NCBI RefSeq assembly: GCF_014199205.1 | Contig: NZ_JACIJD010000006.1 | Coordinates: 1-64,000, forward strand | From: Muricoccus pecuniae | GTDB lineage: Bacteria; Pseudomonadota; Alphaproteobacteria; Acetobacterales; Acetobacteraceae | Length of the DNA: 64,000 nucleotides | Reading direction: 5' to 3' | Part shown: positions 56,606 to 64,000 of the stretch, piece after piece | Layout: each line of letters begins with the position of its first letter | Numbering within the stretch: the stretch's first letter is position 1 | Notes under the pieces: model-generated | What the model saw: only the letters and a program-made list of their open reading frames with translations | Told to the model about the DNA's origin: nothing | Databases searched by the model: none | Translations under genes and position numbers: made by a program

Positions 56606-58288
56606 ATGCCCAGACGTGCCGGCCGAGACCACCGTCCTGACCCGGGCCGAGCCCTGCTCGCCGCCGCCGCGCGGGAGGGGCGCTCCGCCCTCATGCCCCC
56701 GATCCTGCTCGGCCTCGCCGGGACGGGCTGCGGGGTCGCGCAGGCCTGGCTGCTCTCCTCGATCCTCTGCGGCCTGCTCGGGCTGGGCGGCGGGGGCTGG
56801 CCGGCCCTGGCTGGCGCGGCCGGGCTCGCCCTGCTGCAGATCGCCCTCGGCGTCGCGCAGGAAACCGCCGCTTCCCGCGCGGGGGAGGCCGCCCGGGCCA
56901 CGCTGCGCCACCGCATCCTCTCCCGCCTCCTGGCCGAGACACCTTCTTCCCGCCCCGCCGGCGAGGGGGCGGCACTCGTGGTGGACCGGGTGGAGGCGAT
57001 GGACGGCTACTTCGCCCGCTGGATCCCCGCCGCCGCCCTGGCCGTGACGGCGCCCCTCGTCGTCGCGCTCTGCGCGGCGGCGGTGGACACGCTCAGCGGC
57101 ATCATCCTCCTCGCCGCCGGGCTGCTCGTGCCGATCGGCATGGCGGTTTCCGGCATCGGCGCCTCCGTCGCCAGCCGGCGCCAGTTCGACGCGTTGCAGC
57201 GCCTCTCCGGCCGCTTCCTCGACCGGATGCGCGGCCTCCCGACCCTCGTCCTCTTCCGCCGCCAGGACGCGGAGGCGCGCGCGCTCGACGCGGCGGCCCA
57301 GGAACTGCGCCGGCGGACGATGCGCGTGCTCCGCCTCGCCTTCCTCTCGACCGGCGCGCTGGAGCTGGTGGCGGCGGCGGTGCTCGGCTGCCTCGCCTGG
57401 CGGCACGGCATCCTCGCCGCGGCGGGGCACCCGGTGCCGCAGGCGGCGCTGTTCTGCCTCCTCCTCGTCCCCGGCTTCTTCGCCCCCTTCCGCGCCTTCT
57501 CCGTCGCCTATCACGAGCGCATGTCGGCCCAGGGCGCGGCCTCCGCCCTCGCCCCCATCCTCGACGGGCCCGAGCCCGCCGGGCTGAAGCTGGAGGAGGT
57601 GCCGCCGAGCGTGACGCTGGTGGTGGACCACCTCTCCCACCGCCCCGACCCCGCGCGCCCGATGGCGGTGGAGGACGTCTCCTTCCGCGTGCTGCCGGGC
57701 GAGACGCTGGTGCTCTCCGGCCCCAGCGGCGCGGGGAAGTCCACCATCCTGAAACTGCTGATGGGCTTCGCCGCGCCGGAGGCGGGCCGGATCGCGCTCA
57801 ACGGGCGCGACGCCCTCGCCCTCCTGCCCGCCGAGCGGCGGCGCCTGATCGCCTACCTCCCGCAGCGCCCCGTGCTGCTCCGGGACACGATCCGCGAGAA
57901 CATCCGCCTCGCCCGCCCCGAGGCGGATGACGCGGCCGTGGAGGCCGCCGCCGCTGCGGCCCAGGTCACCTCCTTCACCGCGGCGCTGCCGCAGGGGCTG
58001 GACACGCTCGTCGGCGAGGGCGGGCACGGCCTTTCCGGTGGGCAGAGGCTTCGCGTGGCCCTCGCCCGCGCCTTCCTGCGGGACGCGCCGCTGGTGCTGC
58101 TGGACGAGCCCACCGCCCATCTCGACCCCGCGACGGAGGCCCTCGTGCTTGACAGCCTGCGCCGCCTCTGCACCGGGCGCACCGCCGTCATCGCCAGCCA
58201 CTCCGCCGCGCTCCGCGCCCGCTTCCCCCGGGTGCTGGAGCTGCGCGAGGGCCGGGTGGTGCCGCAGCGCCGGGCGGCCGCACCATGA
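56606..58288 (+). CDS. cydD: CydD-type ABC exporter subunit
   Basis: The 560-aa protein has an N-terminal six-helix exporter domain and a C-terminal ATPase with Walker A SGPSGAGKST, signature LSGGQRLRVA and Walker B LVLLDEPTAHLDP. CydDC exports cysteine/glutathione to the periplasm and is needed to assemble cytochrome bd. It overlaps cydC by four bases (ATGA). No cydAB is in the window. The start follows a weak context; internal M at 30 (MPPILLG) is an alternative. Confidence 0.88.
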   Translation: MPRRAGRDHRPDPGRALLAAAAREGRSALMPPILLGLAGTGCGVAQAWLLSSILCGLLGLGGGGWPALAGAAGLALLQIALGVAQETAASRAGEAARATLRHRILSRLLAETPSSRPAGEGAALVVDRVEAMDGYFARWIPAAALAVTAPLVVALCAAAVDTLSGIILLAAGLLVPIGMAVSGIGASVASRRQFDALQRLSGRFLDRMRGLPTLVLFRRQDAEARALDAAAQELRRRTMRVLRLAFLSTGALELVAAAVLGCLAWRHGILAAAGHPVPQAALFCLLLVPGFFAPFRAFSVAYHERMSAQGAASALAPILDGPEPAGLKLEEVPPSVTLVVDHLSHRPDPARPMAVEDVSFRVLPGETLVLSGPSGAGKSTILKLLMGFAAPEAGRIALNGRDALALLPAERRRLIAYLPQRPVLLRDTIRENIRLARPEADDAAVEAAAAAAQVTSFTAALPQGLDTLVGEGGHGLSGGQRLRVALARAFLRDAPLVLLDEPTAHLDPATEALVLDSLRRLCTGRTAVIASHSAALRARFPRVLELREGRVVPQRRAAAP

Positions 58289-59934
58289 GCGCCGCCCGCG
58301 ACCTCGTCCGCGTCCTCGGCCTCTGGCGCGCGCGCGGCGGGTGGCTGACGCTCGGCGCGATCACCGCCGGCGCCTCGGCCCTGGCCGGCCTCGCCCTGCT
58401 GGCGCTCGCCGGGAACGGCGTGGCCCAGGGGCTGGCGACGGGCACGCTGGCCGCCGGTGCCGCCTCCCTCGTCCTGCTGCGCCCGCTGATCCTCATCCGC
58501 CCCCTGCTGCGCTGGGCGGAGCGGATGGCGACTCATGAGGCGACCTTCCGCGCCCTGGCCGACACCCGCACCTGGTTCTTCCGCCGCCTCGCCGAGCGCC
58601 TGCCGGCCGGGCCCGGCCTCACCCGCTCGGGCGACCTCCTCGGGCGGCTGGTGACGGATGTGGAATCGCTCGACGGCCTCTATCTCCGCGCCCTCGTGCC
58701 GATGGCGGCGGCGGGCGCGGTCGTGGTGGCGGTCGCGGCCATCCTCGGCTCGCTCTCCCCGGTGCTGGCGGCCATCGTTGCGGTCCCCCTCGCCCTCGCC
58801 CTCCTCCTGCCCGTGCTCGTCGCGCCCTTCGCGGGCCGGGCTGCCGCCGCCGCGGCCGGGGCGACCGGCACGCTGCGGGCCGAGGCGGTGGAGCCGCTGA
58901 CCGCGCTGGAGGACATTCTCGCCGCGGGCGCCGGGCCGCGCGCCCTCGCCCGGGTGGAGGGGGCCGCCGAGGCGATGGACCGCGAGCGCCGCCGCCTCTC
59001 CCGCGCGGGCTCCCTCGGCGCGGCGACGGGGACGCTGCTCACCCAGGGGGCGCTGCTCGGCGCCCTCGCCTGGGGGCTCGCCGGCGGTGCCGCGGGGGCG
59101 GTGGTGGTCGCGCTCTTCCTCGTCCTCGCCGCGAGCGACGCGCTGGGCGCGCTCCCCCGCGCGGGCGCGGCCCTCGCCCTCGCGGGCGCCGGCGCCCGGC
59201 GGCTGCTGGAGGCGGCGGACACTCCCGTGCCCGTGCCGGACCCGCCCAGCCCCGCCACCCCCTCGGGCCACGCCATCGCGGTGCGCGGCCTCCGCTTCGC
59301 CTGGGGGCCGGACCGCGCGCCCGTCTTCGAGAACCTCTCCCTCGACCTGCCGGAAGGGGGGCGCATCGCCCTGCTCGGCCCTTCCGGGGCGGGCAAGTCC
59401 ACCCTCGCCGCGCTGCTGCTGAAGCTCGCCGCCCCGCAGGAGGGGGTCATCACCCTCGGCGGCGTGGACTACGCCTCCCTCACCGCAGATGCCGTGCGCT
59501 CGCGCATCGCCTGCCTCACCCAGGAGGCGACGCTGTTCGACGACACCGTCGCCGCCAATCTCCGCCTCGCCGCGCCGGACGCGCCGGAGGCCGCGCTCTG
59601 GGAGGCGCTGGAGCGCGCCCGCATCGCCGAGCTCGTCCGCGCCCTGCCCGAGGGGCTGGAGACGCGCTGCGGGGAGGCCGGGGCGCGCTTCTCCGGCGGA
59701 CAGGCGCGGCGCATCGCCCTCGCCCGTGCGCTGCTCTCCCCGGCCTCCGTCATCATCCTCGACGAGCCGACGGCGGGGCTGGACGCCGCGACCGAGCGCG
59801 CCTTCTTGGAGACTCTGGACACGGCGCTCGGCGGGCGCAGCGCCATCCTCATCACCCACCGGCTGATCGGGGTGGAGCGCCCGACCCGCATCCTCCGCCT
59901 CGCCGGCGGTCAGGCCCTGCCGGCCATGTCGTGA
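58285..59934 (+). CDS. cydC: CydC-type ABC exporter subunit
   Basis: The 549-aa partner of CydD has the same architecture: exporter transmembrane domain to about residue 310, then Walker A LGPSGAGKST, signature FSGGQARRIA and Walker B VIILDEPTAGLDA. As in known CydC proteins the two subunits form a heterodimer. The ATG overlaps the cydD stop. The 176 bp after it before recQ hold no gene. Confidence 0.88.
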   Translation: MSAARDLVRVLGLWRARGGWLTLGAITAGASALAGLALLALAGNGVAQGLATGTLAAGAASLVLLRPLILIRPLLRWAERMATHEATFRALADTRTWFFRRLAERLPAGPGLTRSGDLLGRLVTDVESLDGLYLRALVPMAAAGAVVVAVAAILGSLSPVLAAIVAVPLALALLLPVLVAPFAGRAAAAAAGATGTLRAEAVEPLTALEDILAAGAGPRALARVEGAAEAMDRERRRLSRAGSLGAATGTLLTQGALLGALAWGLAGGAAGAVVVALFLVLAASDALGALPRAGAALALAGAGARRLLEAADTPVPVPDPPSPATPSGHAIAVRGLRFAWGPDRAPVFENLSLDLPEGGRIALLGPSGAGKSTLAALLLKLAAPQEGVITLGGVDYASLTADAVRSRIACLTQEATLFDDTVAANLRLAAPDAPEAALWEALERARIAELVRALPEGLETRCGEAGARFSGGQARRIALARALLSPASVIILDEPTAGLDAATERAFLETLDTALGGRSAILITHRLIGVERPTRILRLAGGQALPAMS

Positions 59935-60110
59935 GCCCGTGCCGCGAGAGGCGCGCTCGTTGCGCGAGCGTGCCCTGCCGCAGGGCGCCCGGCTGCCCCA
60001 TCTGATCGGCTGCCCATGCCCCGCCCCGACAGCGCCTCCCCGTCCCGCACCGCCGGGGCGGGATGCCCGCCCGCCTCCATCAGGACCACCCTCCGCGCCG
60101 TGACCCGCGC

Positions 60111-61943
60111 ATGACCCCGACCACCGATCCCCGCGCCGTCCTGCACGACGTCTTTGGCTTCACCGATTTCCGCGGCCGCCAGGCCGAGATCGTGGCGCAT
60201 GTCACGGCCGGCGGCTCCGGCCTCGTGCTGATGCCGACGGGCGGCGGCAAGTCGCTCTGCTACCAGGTGCCGGCGCTGTGCCGGCCGGGGCTCGGCGTCG
60301 TCGTCTCGCCGCTCATCGCGCTGATGGAGGATCAGGTCGCCGCGCTGCGCCAGCAGGGCGTGGCCGCCGCCGCCCTTCATTCCGGGCTCGACGAGGAGGA
60401 ACGACGGCAGGTCTCGCTCGACCTCGCCAATGGCCGGCTGAAGCTCCTCTACGTCTCGCCCGAGCGCCTGGCACTGGAGGGCACGGCGGAGCGGCTGGCG
60501 CGGCGCGACCTCGCCCTCTTCGCCGTGGACGAGGCGCACTGCATCTCCGCCTGGGGCCACAACTTCCGCCCGGAATACCGGATGTTGACCATGCTGGCGG
60601 AGCGCTTCCCCGAGGTGCCGCGCGTGGCCCTCACCGCCACCGCCGACGCCCGCACCGTGGACGACATCCGCGAGCGCCTGTCGCTGACCGAGGCCCCCGT
60701 CTTCCGCGGCTCCTTCGACCGGCCCAACATCCGCATCGAGGTCGCCCCGCGCGACAACGCCACCGCCCAGATCGCCGCCTTCATGGAGGAGGCCGATGAC
60801 GGGCGCGGCGCCGGCATCATCTACTGCCCTAGCCGCGCGGAGACCGAGCGCACCGCCGCCCGCCTCCGCCGCGACGGCTACGACGCCCTGCATTACCACG
60901 CCGGCATGGACGCGGCCGACCGGCGCGCGGCCGAGCGCCGCTTCTCCTCCGGCGACCCGGTGGTGATGGCGGCGACCATCGCCTTCGGCATGGGCATCGA
61001 CCGGCCCGACGTGCGCTGGGTCGCCCACCACGCCCTGCCCGGCGGCCCCGAGTCCTGGTACCAGGAGATCGGCCGCGCGGGGCGCGACGGCGCCGCGGCC
61101 CGGGCCCTGCTGCTCTACGGCGCCGAAGACATCGCGATCGCCCGCCGCCGCATCGCCGAGAGCCCCGCCGCGGACGCGCAGAAGCGCCTGGACCACGAGC
61201 GGCTGGACCGGCTCGTCGCCATCGTGGAGAGCGCCACCTGCCGCCGGCGCCTGCTGCTGCGCTGCTTCGGCGACGACCTCCCGCAGGACTGCGGCAACTG
61301 CGACGCCTGCCTCCGCCCGCCGCGGCTGGTGGACGCCACCGAGGCCGCGCGCAAGCTCCTCTCCGCCGTCCACCGCACGGGCGGGCGCTTCGGCCTGGGG
61401 CATGTGGTGGACGTGCTCAGGGGCAAGGATACCGACAAGGTCGGCTCCTTCGGGCACGACAAGCTCTCCGTCTTCGGCATCGGGCGGGACGTGGCGGAGG
61501 GTGCCTGGAAGAACATCGCCCGCCACCTGCTGGCCCATGGCGCGCTCGAGATGGCGAGCGAGACGAACCTGCCGATCTACCAGGCGACCGAGGCCGCGCG
61601 CCCGATCCTGCGCGGGGAGCAGCCCGTGATGCTGCAGGAGGCGGCGCTGCGCGAGGCCGCCCGCGCCCCGCGCCGCTCCCGCGCGCAACGCCCCGGCCGC
61701 CCGGCCCCGCCTATCGGCGGCGGGGAGGACAGCGCCTTCGAGGCGCTGCGGGCCTGGCGGAAGGAGGCGGCGACGCGGCAGTCCGTCCCGGCCTATGTCA
61801 TCTTCCCCGACCGGACGCTGGCCGACATCGCCGCCCAGCGGCCGCGCACGCTGGACGACCTCGCCGAAGTCCATGGGGTCGGAGCCTCGAAGCTCGACCG
61901 CTACGGGCTGGATGTGCTGCGCGTGCTGCGCGACGCGGGCTGA
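60111..61943 (+). CDS. recQ: ATP-dependent DNA helicase RecQ
   Basis: The 610-aa helicase has Walker A MPTGGGKSLC at 41-50, the DEAH box VDEAHCISAWGH at 139-150, the RecQ zinc cysteines in the region CRRRLLLRCFGDD through DCGNCDAC, and a C-terminal HRDC domain (VIFPDRTLADIA, LAEVHGVGASKLDRYG). It resolves recombination and replication intermediates. The start gives MTPTTDPRAV. A mobile-element end begins about 32 bp after the stop. Confidence 0.95.
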   Translation: MTPTTDPRAVLHDVFGFTDFRGRQAEIVAHVTAGGSGLVLMPTGGGKSLCYQVPALCRPGLGVVVSPLIALMEDQVAALRQQGVAAAALHSGLDEEERRQVSLDLANGRLKLLYVSPERLALEGTAERLARRDLALFAVDEAHCISAWGHNFRPEYRMLTMLAERFPEVPRVALTATADARTVDDIRERLSLTEAPVFRGSFDRPNIRIEVAPRDNATAQIAAFMEEADDGRGAGIIYCPSRAETERTAARLRRDGYDALHYHAGMDAADRRAAERRFSSGDPVVMAATIAFGMGIDRPDVRWVAHHALPGGPESWYQEIGRAGRDGAAARALLLYGAEDIAIARRRIAESPAADAQKRLDHERLDRLVAIVESATCRRRLLLRCFGDDLPQDCGNCDACLRPPRLVDATEAARKLLSAVHRTGGRFGLGHVVDVLRGKDTDKVGSFGHDKLSVFGIGRDVAEGAWKNIARHLLAHGALEMASETNLPIYQATEAARPILRGEQPVMLQEAALREAARAPRRSRAQRPGRPAPPIGGGEDSAFEALRAWRKEAATRQSVPAYVIFPDRTLADIAAQRPRTLDDLAEVHGVGASKLDRYGLDVLRVLRDAG

Positions 61944-61975
61944 CGGCCCCGGGAAGGAAACCGTATGAGCCCACC

Positions 61976-62031
61976 CATTAAATGAGAATGCCCGACCCGA
62001 TAAGGCATTGATTTAACGCATTCTCTTGCGG
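61976..62031. repeat. transposon-end-like repeats at the right side of recQ
   Basis: An AT-rich block contains overlapping inverted copies of one motif: TTAAATGAGAATGCC (61979-61993) facing GGCATTGATTTAA, and GAGAATGC facing GCATTCTC. Such clustered short repeats are typical of TnsB/TniA-binding ends of Tn7-like transposons. It sits between recQ and a tniQ gene pointing at it, so it is the likely element terminus. The exact tip and target duplication are not evident. Confidence 0.55.
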
Positions 62032-62034
62032 AGC

Positions 62035-62386
62035 TTAAACAAGAAAGCGTCCACCCAATTCACCGGAATCAGTAAGAGGTGAATGGAAAGGTCGTGCTTG
62101 TACGTATGCGGTTAGCTTTTCGAAGGGCGCGCGGCCAACTCGACTATCGCCGGTAGGTGCTAGCTCCCGCATCAAGGGCACGCCGTACCTCTGACGCCCG
62201 CAGCCCCATGTCACCCGCCTGACGGTCTGGAACCGCGTAGGTGCTCCAAAATCCTTGGAGCACCCCAGCGTCGAACCGGATTGTCGAGCCAATACGCCGT
62301 AGTCTCGGCAGTGGTCCTACCATCACTAAGGCGAATAAAATTGGGTCGCGCAACGATAGTTCCGTTGCCGCCGTCTCAAGGCTCAC
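62035..62386 (-). pseudogene. probable decayed 3' part of tniQ
   Basis: After the tniQ stop another frame, 62386 to 62144, runs for 80 codons from a GTG inside the overlap GTGA (MSLETAATELSLRDPILFAL...). Its repeated helix-turn-helix-like units, with RFDAGVLQGFW, look like those in the C-terminal part of long TniQ proteins. A third frame continues to 62035 (RELAPTGDSRVGR). The simplest reading is that two frameshifts have broken off the C-terminal part; a separate small gene is the alternative. Confidence 0.4.
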
Positions 62387-63909
62387 CCCACCTCACACGA
62401 CGCTGTTCCGCGAAGCAGATAATAAGCCTGCGTGGCATCAAAGACAAAGCGGCGAAGATCGTTTCGAGAGCGATCAACTGTGTAGCCACGAACCCGTCCC
62501 TCAACCAACCCGCTAATGATGTCAGCGAAGGATAGTGGTGGCACCCGCCCATTGGAGCAATGCCGATAAAGCGCATCGAAGTCGAGCGCATGTGGTGGGC
62601 GGATTGAGGTCGCCTGGGATGCGATTTCCCAGAACAATCCTTCGACTTCAGCCCGGTCGACCGCTTTCCAACGGGAGGCCAGCGGGTTGTAGTCGTACAC
62701 GGTCAGGAAGCCGTAAGCTGCCAAGCCATCCACCTTGCTTCCTCGTACGCCACGTAGTCCGAGCATCCGGTTGGCCTCAGCGGCGCCAATAAGGCGGGGA
62801 AGGAGTCTGGCCAGCGCTTCCACGTCGGACCGTCGCAACAGATAACCGGTGGCCCGGAGTTGCTCAATCCGCGGCAGCCCCCGCCACAAGGCGCTCCGCC
62901 GCAAACGGCGCCATTGTCTCGTTGAAAGGGACAGCATCTTCTGGGCCTCGCTCGCGGTTACGAAATCCGCGAGGGTCTCAGCGACGCAGAGGAATGAAGG
63001 CAAGATTTGTGATGGAACCCCATCAACATTGAGGAGATGGTCGCGGTACGCGGCTCGCAGCCAAGGTCCGTAAGCGGCCTTGCCGCACTTGGCGATGAAC
63101 CGATGAAGGTAGCCGTACTGCCTCTGGAAGCCGCGTCGCTCTCCCCTCACTCGCCTCAACCTGATGGCGAGATCGCTGAAGCTTGCTGGCCAGCCGACCG
63201 CTACGCGCACCCCGGCGTCGAGCACCATCGGGTCCAGGCTCATGCTCTTGCCCCGTAGCCCGTGAGGGTTCCCCTGCGCGAGCACGATGTCCGTGCGGCC
63301 TAGGAAGCACAAAAGTTCCACCAAATCCTTCAGCGGCAGCGACCGGAACGGCTCTGGCAGCGGGGAGCCGTGATCGCGAATTCCGAGCCGGTCGTAGACG
63401 GCAGCCGCACCGAGGCAGCCATGACTGACCGGCCGGACATCGACCGTTCGCAAGTCCTGCCCACAAGCACAGGACGTGATCGACAGACGGCGCCACCGGA
63501 GGAACGTCTTGCAGCCCGGGCAGCGGTCAATCAAAGGCTTACCATGTCGTGGGCATAGACTTGGAATAAGCAGGTCCCAAACCCGACGGTGATAGGGCTC
63601 CTCTCTGAGGCAATCCGGGCAAAGCCGCATGTGTTGCTTGACCACCATGGCCGCCGGGACGCGTTCACCGAGAACCCAGGTCTGCCCGGACACCTCGAAG
63701 CCCATCCGTTCGAGCACCCCTGGGTCCAGGTCCAGGAGCCCGGCGGCAGCCGCAGGCGATGCACTTAGGGCCGCCCTGCCCTCCTCCGGTAGGTCAAGCC
63801 ACCAGAGCATCTGGGTAACCGTGCAAAGGTTCGCCTGAGCAAGCCTAGCAATCAGCCCAAGGGCGCTCTCATCGGCATGTGGTTGCACGAGCAAGGGCTG
63901 TGCCTTCAC
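62383..63909 (-). CDS. tniQ: TniQ-family transposition target-selection protein
   Basis: The 508-aa protein (GTG start at 63909, overlapping the upstream stop as GTGA, with AAGAGGGTAAAGCC ahead) has the TniQ zinc region: CPDC at 97-100, CPRH at 119-122, CPGC at 130-133 and CAC at 147-149. The C-terminal half has repeated DNA-binding helical units (MLSLSTRQWRRLRRSALWRG). TniQ/TnsD proteins choose insertion sites for Tn7-like and Tn5053-like transposons. Its 3' end appears to have lost the last units by frameshift. Confidence 0.85.
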   Translation of the reverse strand: MKAQPLLVQPHADESALGLIARLAQANLCTVTQMLWWLDLPEEGRAALSASPAAAAGLLDLDPGVLERMGFEVSGQTWVLGERVPAAMVVKQHMRLCPDCLREEPYHRRVWDLLIPSLCPRHGKPLIDRCPGCKTFLRWRRLSITSCACGQDLRTVDVRPVSHGCLGAAAVYDRLGIRDHGSPLPEPFRSLPLKDLVELLCFLGRTDIVLAQGNPHGLRGKSMSLDPMVLDAGVRVAVGWPASFSDLAIRLRRVRGERRGFQRQYGYLHRFIAKCGKAAYGPWLRAAYRDHLLNVDGVPSQILPSFLCVAETLADFVTASEAQKMLSLSTRQWRRLRRSALWRGLPRIEQLRATGYLLRRSDVEALARLLPRLIGAAEANRMLGLRGVRGSKVDGLAAYGFLTVYDYNPLASRWKAVDRAEVEGLFWEIASQATSIRPPHALDFDALYRHCSNGRVPPLSFADIISGLVEGRVRGYTVDRSRNDLRRFVFDATQAYYLLRGTASCEVG

Positions 63910-64000
63910 GGCTTTACCCTCTTGCGAAGCCTGGTCACACGGGACGTGTCCGGCTCGGTAAGTGGCGGAAGCCGGGGCACCGAGAAGGCGTTGAACCACC
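63906..64000 (-). CDS. C-terminal end of the gene upstream of tniQ (probably tnsC/tniB-like)
   Basis: The last 30 codons of a minus-strand gene cross the window edge (WFNAFSVPRLPPLTEPDT, then a basic tail RVTRLRKRVKP) and stop at 63908-63906, overlapping the tniQ GTG. Position directly before tniQ, with translational coupling, suggests the AAA ATPase TnsC/TniB of the same transposon. The fragment itself has no diagnostic motif. Confidence 0.5.
   Translation of the reverse strand, partial: WFNAFSVPRLPPLTEPDTSRVTRLRKRVKP

Noticed and set aside
55808-59859. Long minus-strand frames opposite cydD and cydC
   Set aside because: Both are antisense to intact ABC transporter genes and lack recognisable domains.

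Overview
The window is about 64 kb of GC-rich DNA from an alphaproteobacterium, most likely an Acetobacteraceae (Roseomonas-like) genome. The grounds are the heavily GC-biased third positions, a LexA box of the alphaproteobacterial form GAAC-N7-GAAC between ssb and uvrA, a PleD-type REC-REC-GGEDEF regulator, and the chromosomal block ssb-gyrA-coaD-cyclophilin-tRNA-Lys. The assignment is by inspection only.

Layout. (1) Positions 1 to about 18,760 form an accessory island that ends exactly at the 3' end of a tRNA-Lys(UUU) gene. It starts with the tail of an IS5-type transposase, followed by a plasmid/phage-style primase and DUF3631 helicase pair, an iteron-like block with a perfect 20-bp inverted repeat, two small unknown genes and an HTH regulator on the other strand. 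Its core is a three-gene operon (5169-15004). This encodes a 1216-aa protein joining a DruA-like (DUF4338) region to a DptF-like P-loop NTPase, a 496-aa DptG-like partner and a 1563-aa HerA/DptH-like ATPase. It looks like a hybrid of Druantia and the DNA-phosphorothioation restriction module DptFGH, without visible modification genes or the DruE helicase, and is the best candidate here for an undescribed defence system. Beside it lie an 86-aa orphan and a two-gene cassette of a flavoprotein and a GAF-like sensor (15408-17512), also possibly defensive. (2) Positions 18,761-32,287 are core genome: tRNA-Lys, cyclophilin, coaD, gyrA, ssb, uvrA, a squalene/phytoene-synthase-fold protein, sodB, yajC, a DUF815 ATPase, a metallo-beta-lactamase-fold hydrolase and a GT39 glycosyltransferase.

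(3) Positions 32,752-42,342 hold a DUF192 protein, methylisocitrate lyase, and a tightly overlapping operon of molybdo-hydroxylase maturation genes (CoxG, MoxR/CoxD ATPase, CoxE VWA protein, two XdhC pieces, a MoeA-like/MobA-like fusion). The structural oxidase subunits are not in the window. A lipoprotein, an MFS transporter and a RidA protein follow. (4) Positions 42,630-61,943 are mixed chromosomal functions: CHAP amidase, PleD, serine-glyoxylate aminotransferase divergent from a large FAD/Fe-S oxidase across a duplicated promoter element, OmpA, an SbmA/YddA-type ABC transporter, bacterioferritin with its ferredoxin and a Fur-like site, a PaaI thioesterase, glutathione-dependent formaldehyde dehydrogenase, a PuuE-type deacetylase, CydDC and RecQ. 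(5) From about 61,976 to the end is the edge of a second mobile element: transposon-end-like repeats, a tniQ gene whose 3' part looks frameshifted, and the last 30 codons of the gene before it (TnsC/TniB expected). This element is inserted just downstream of recQ.
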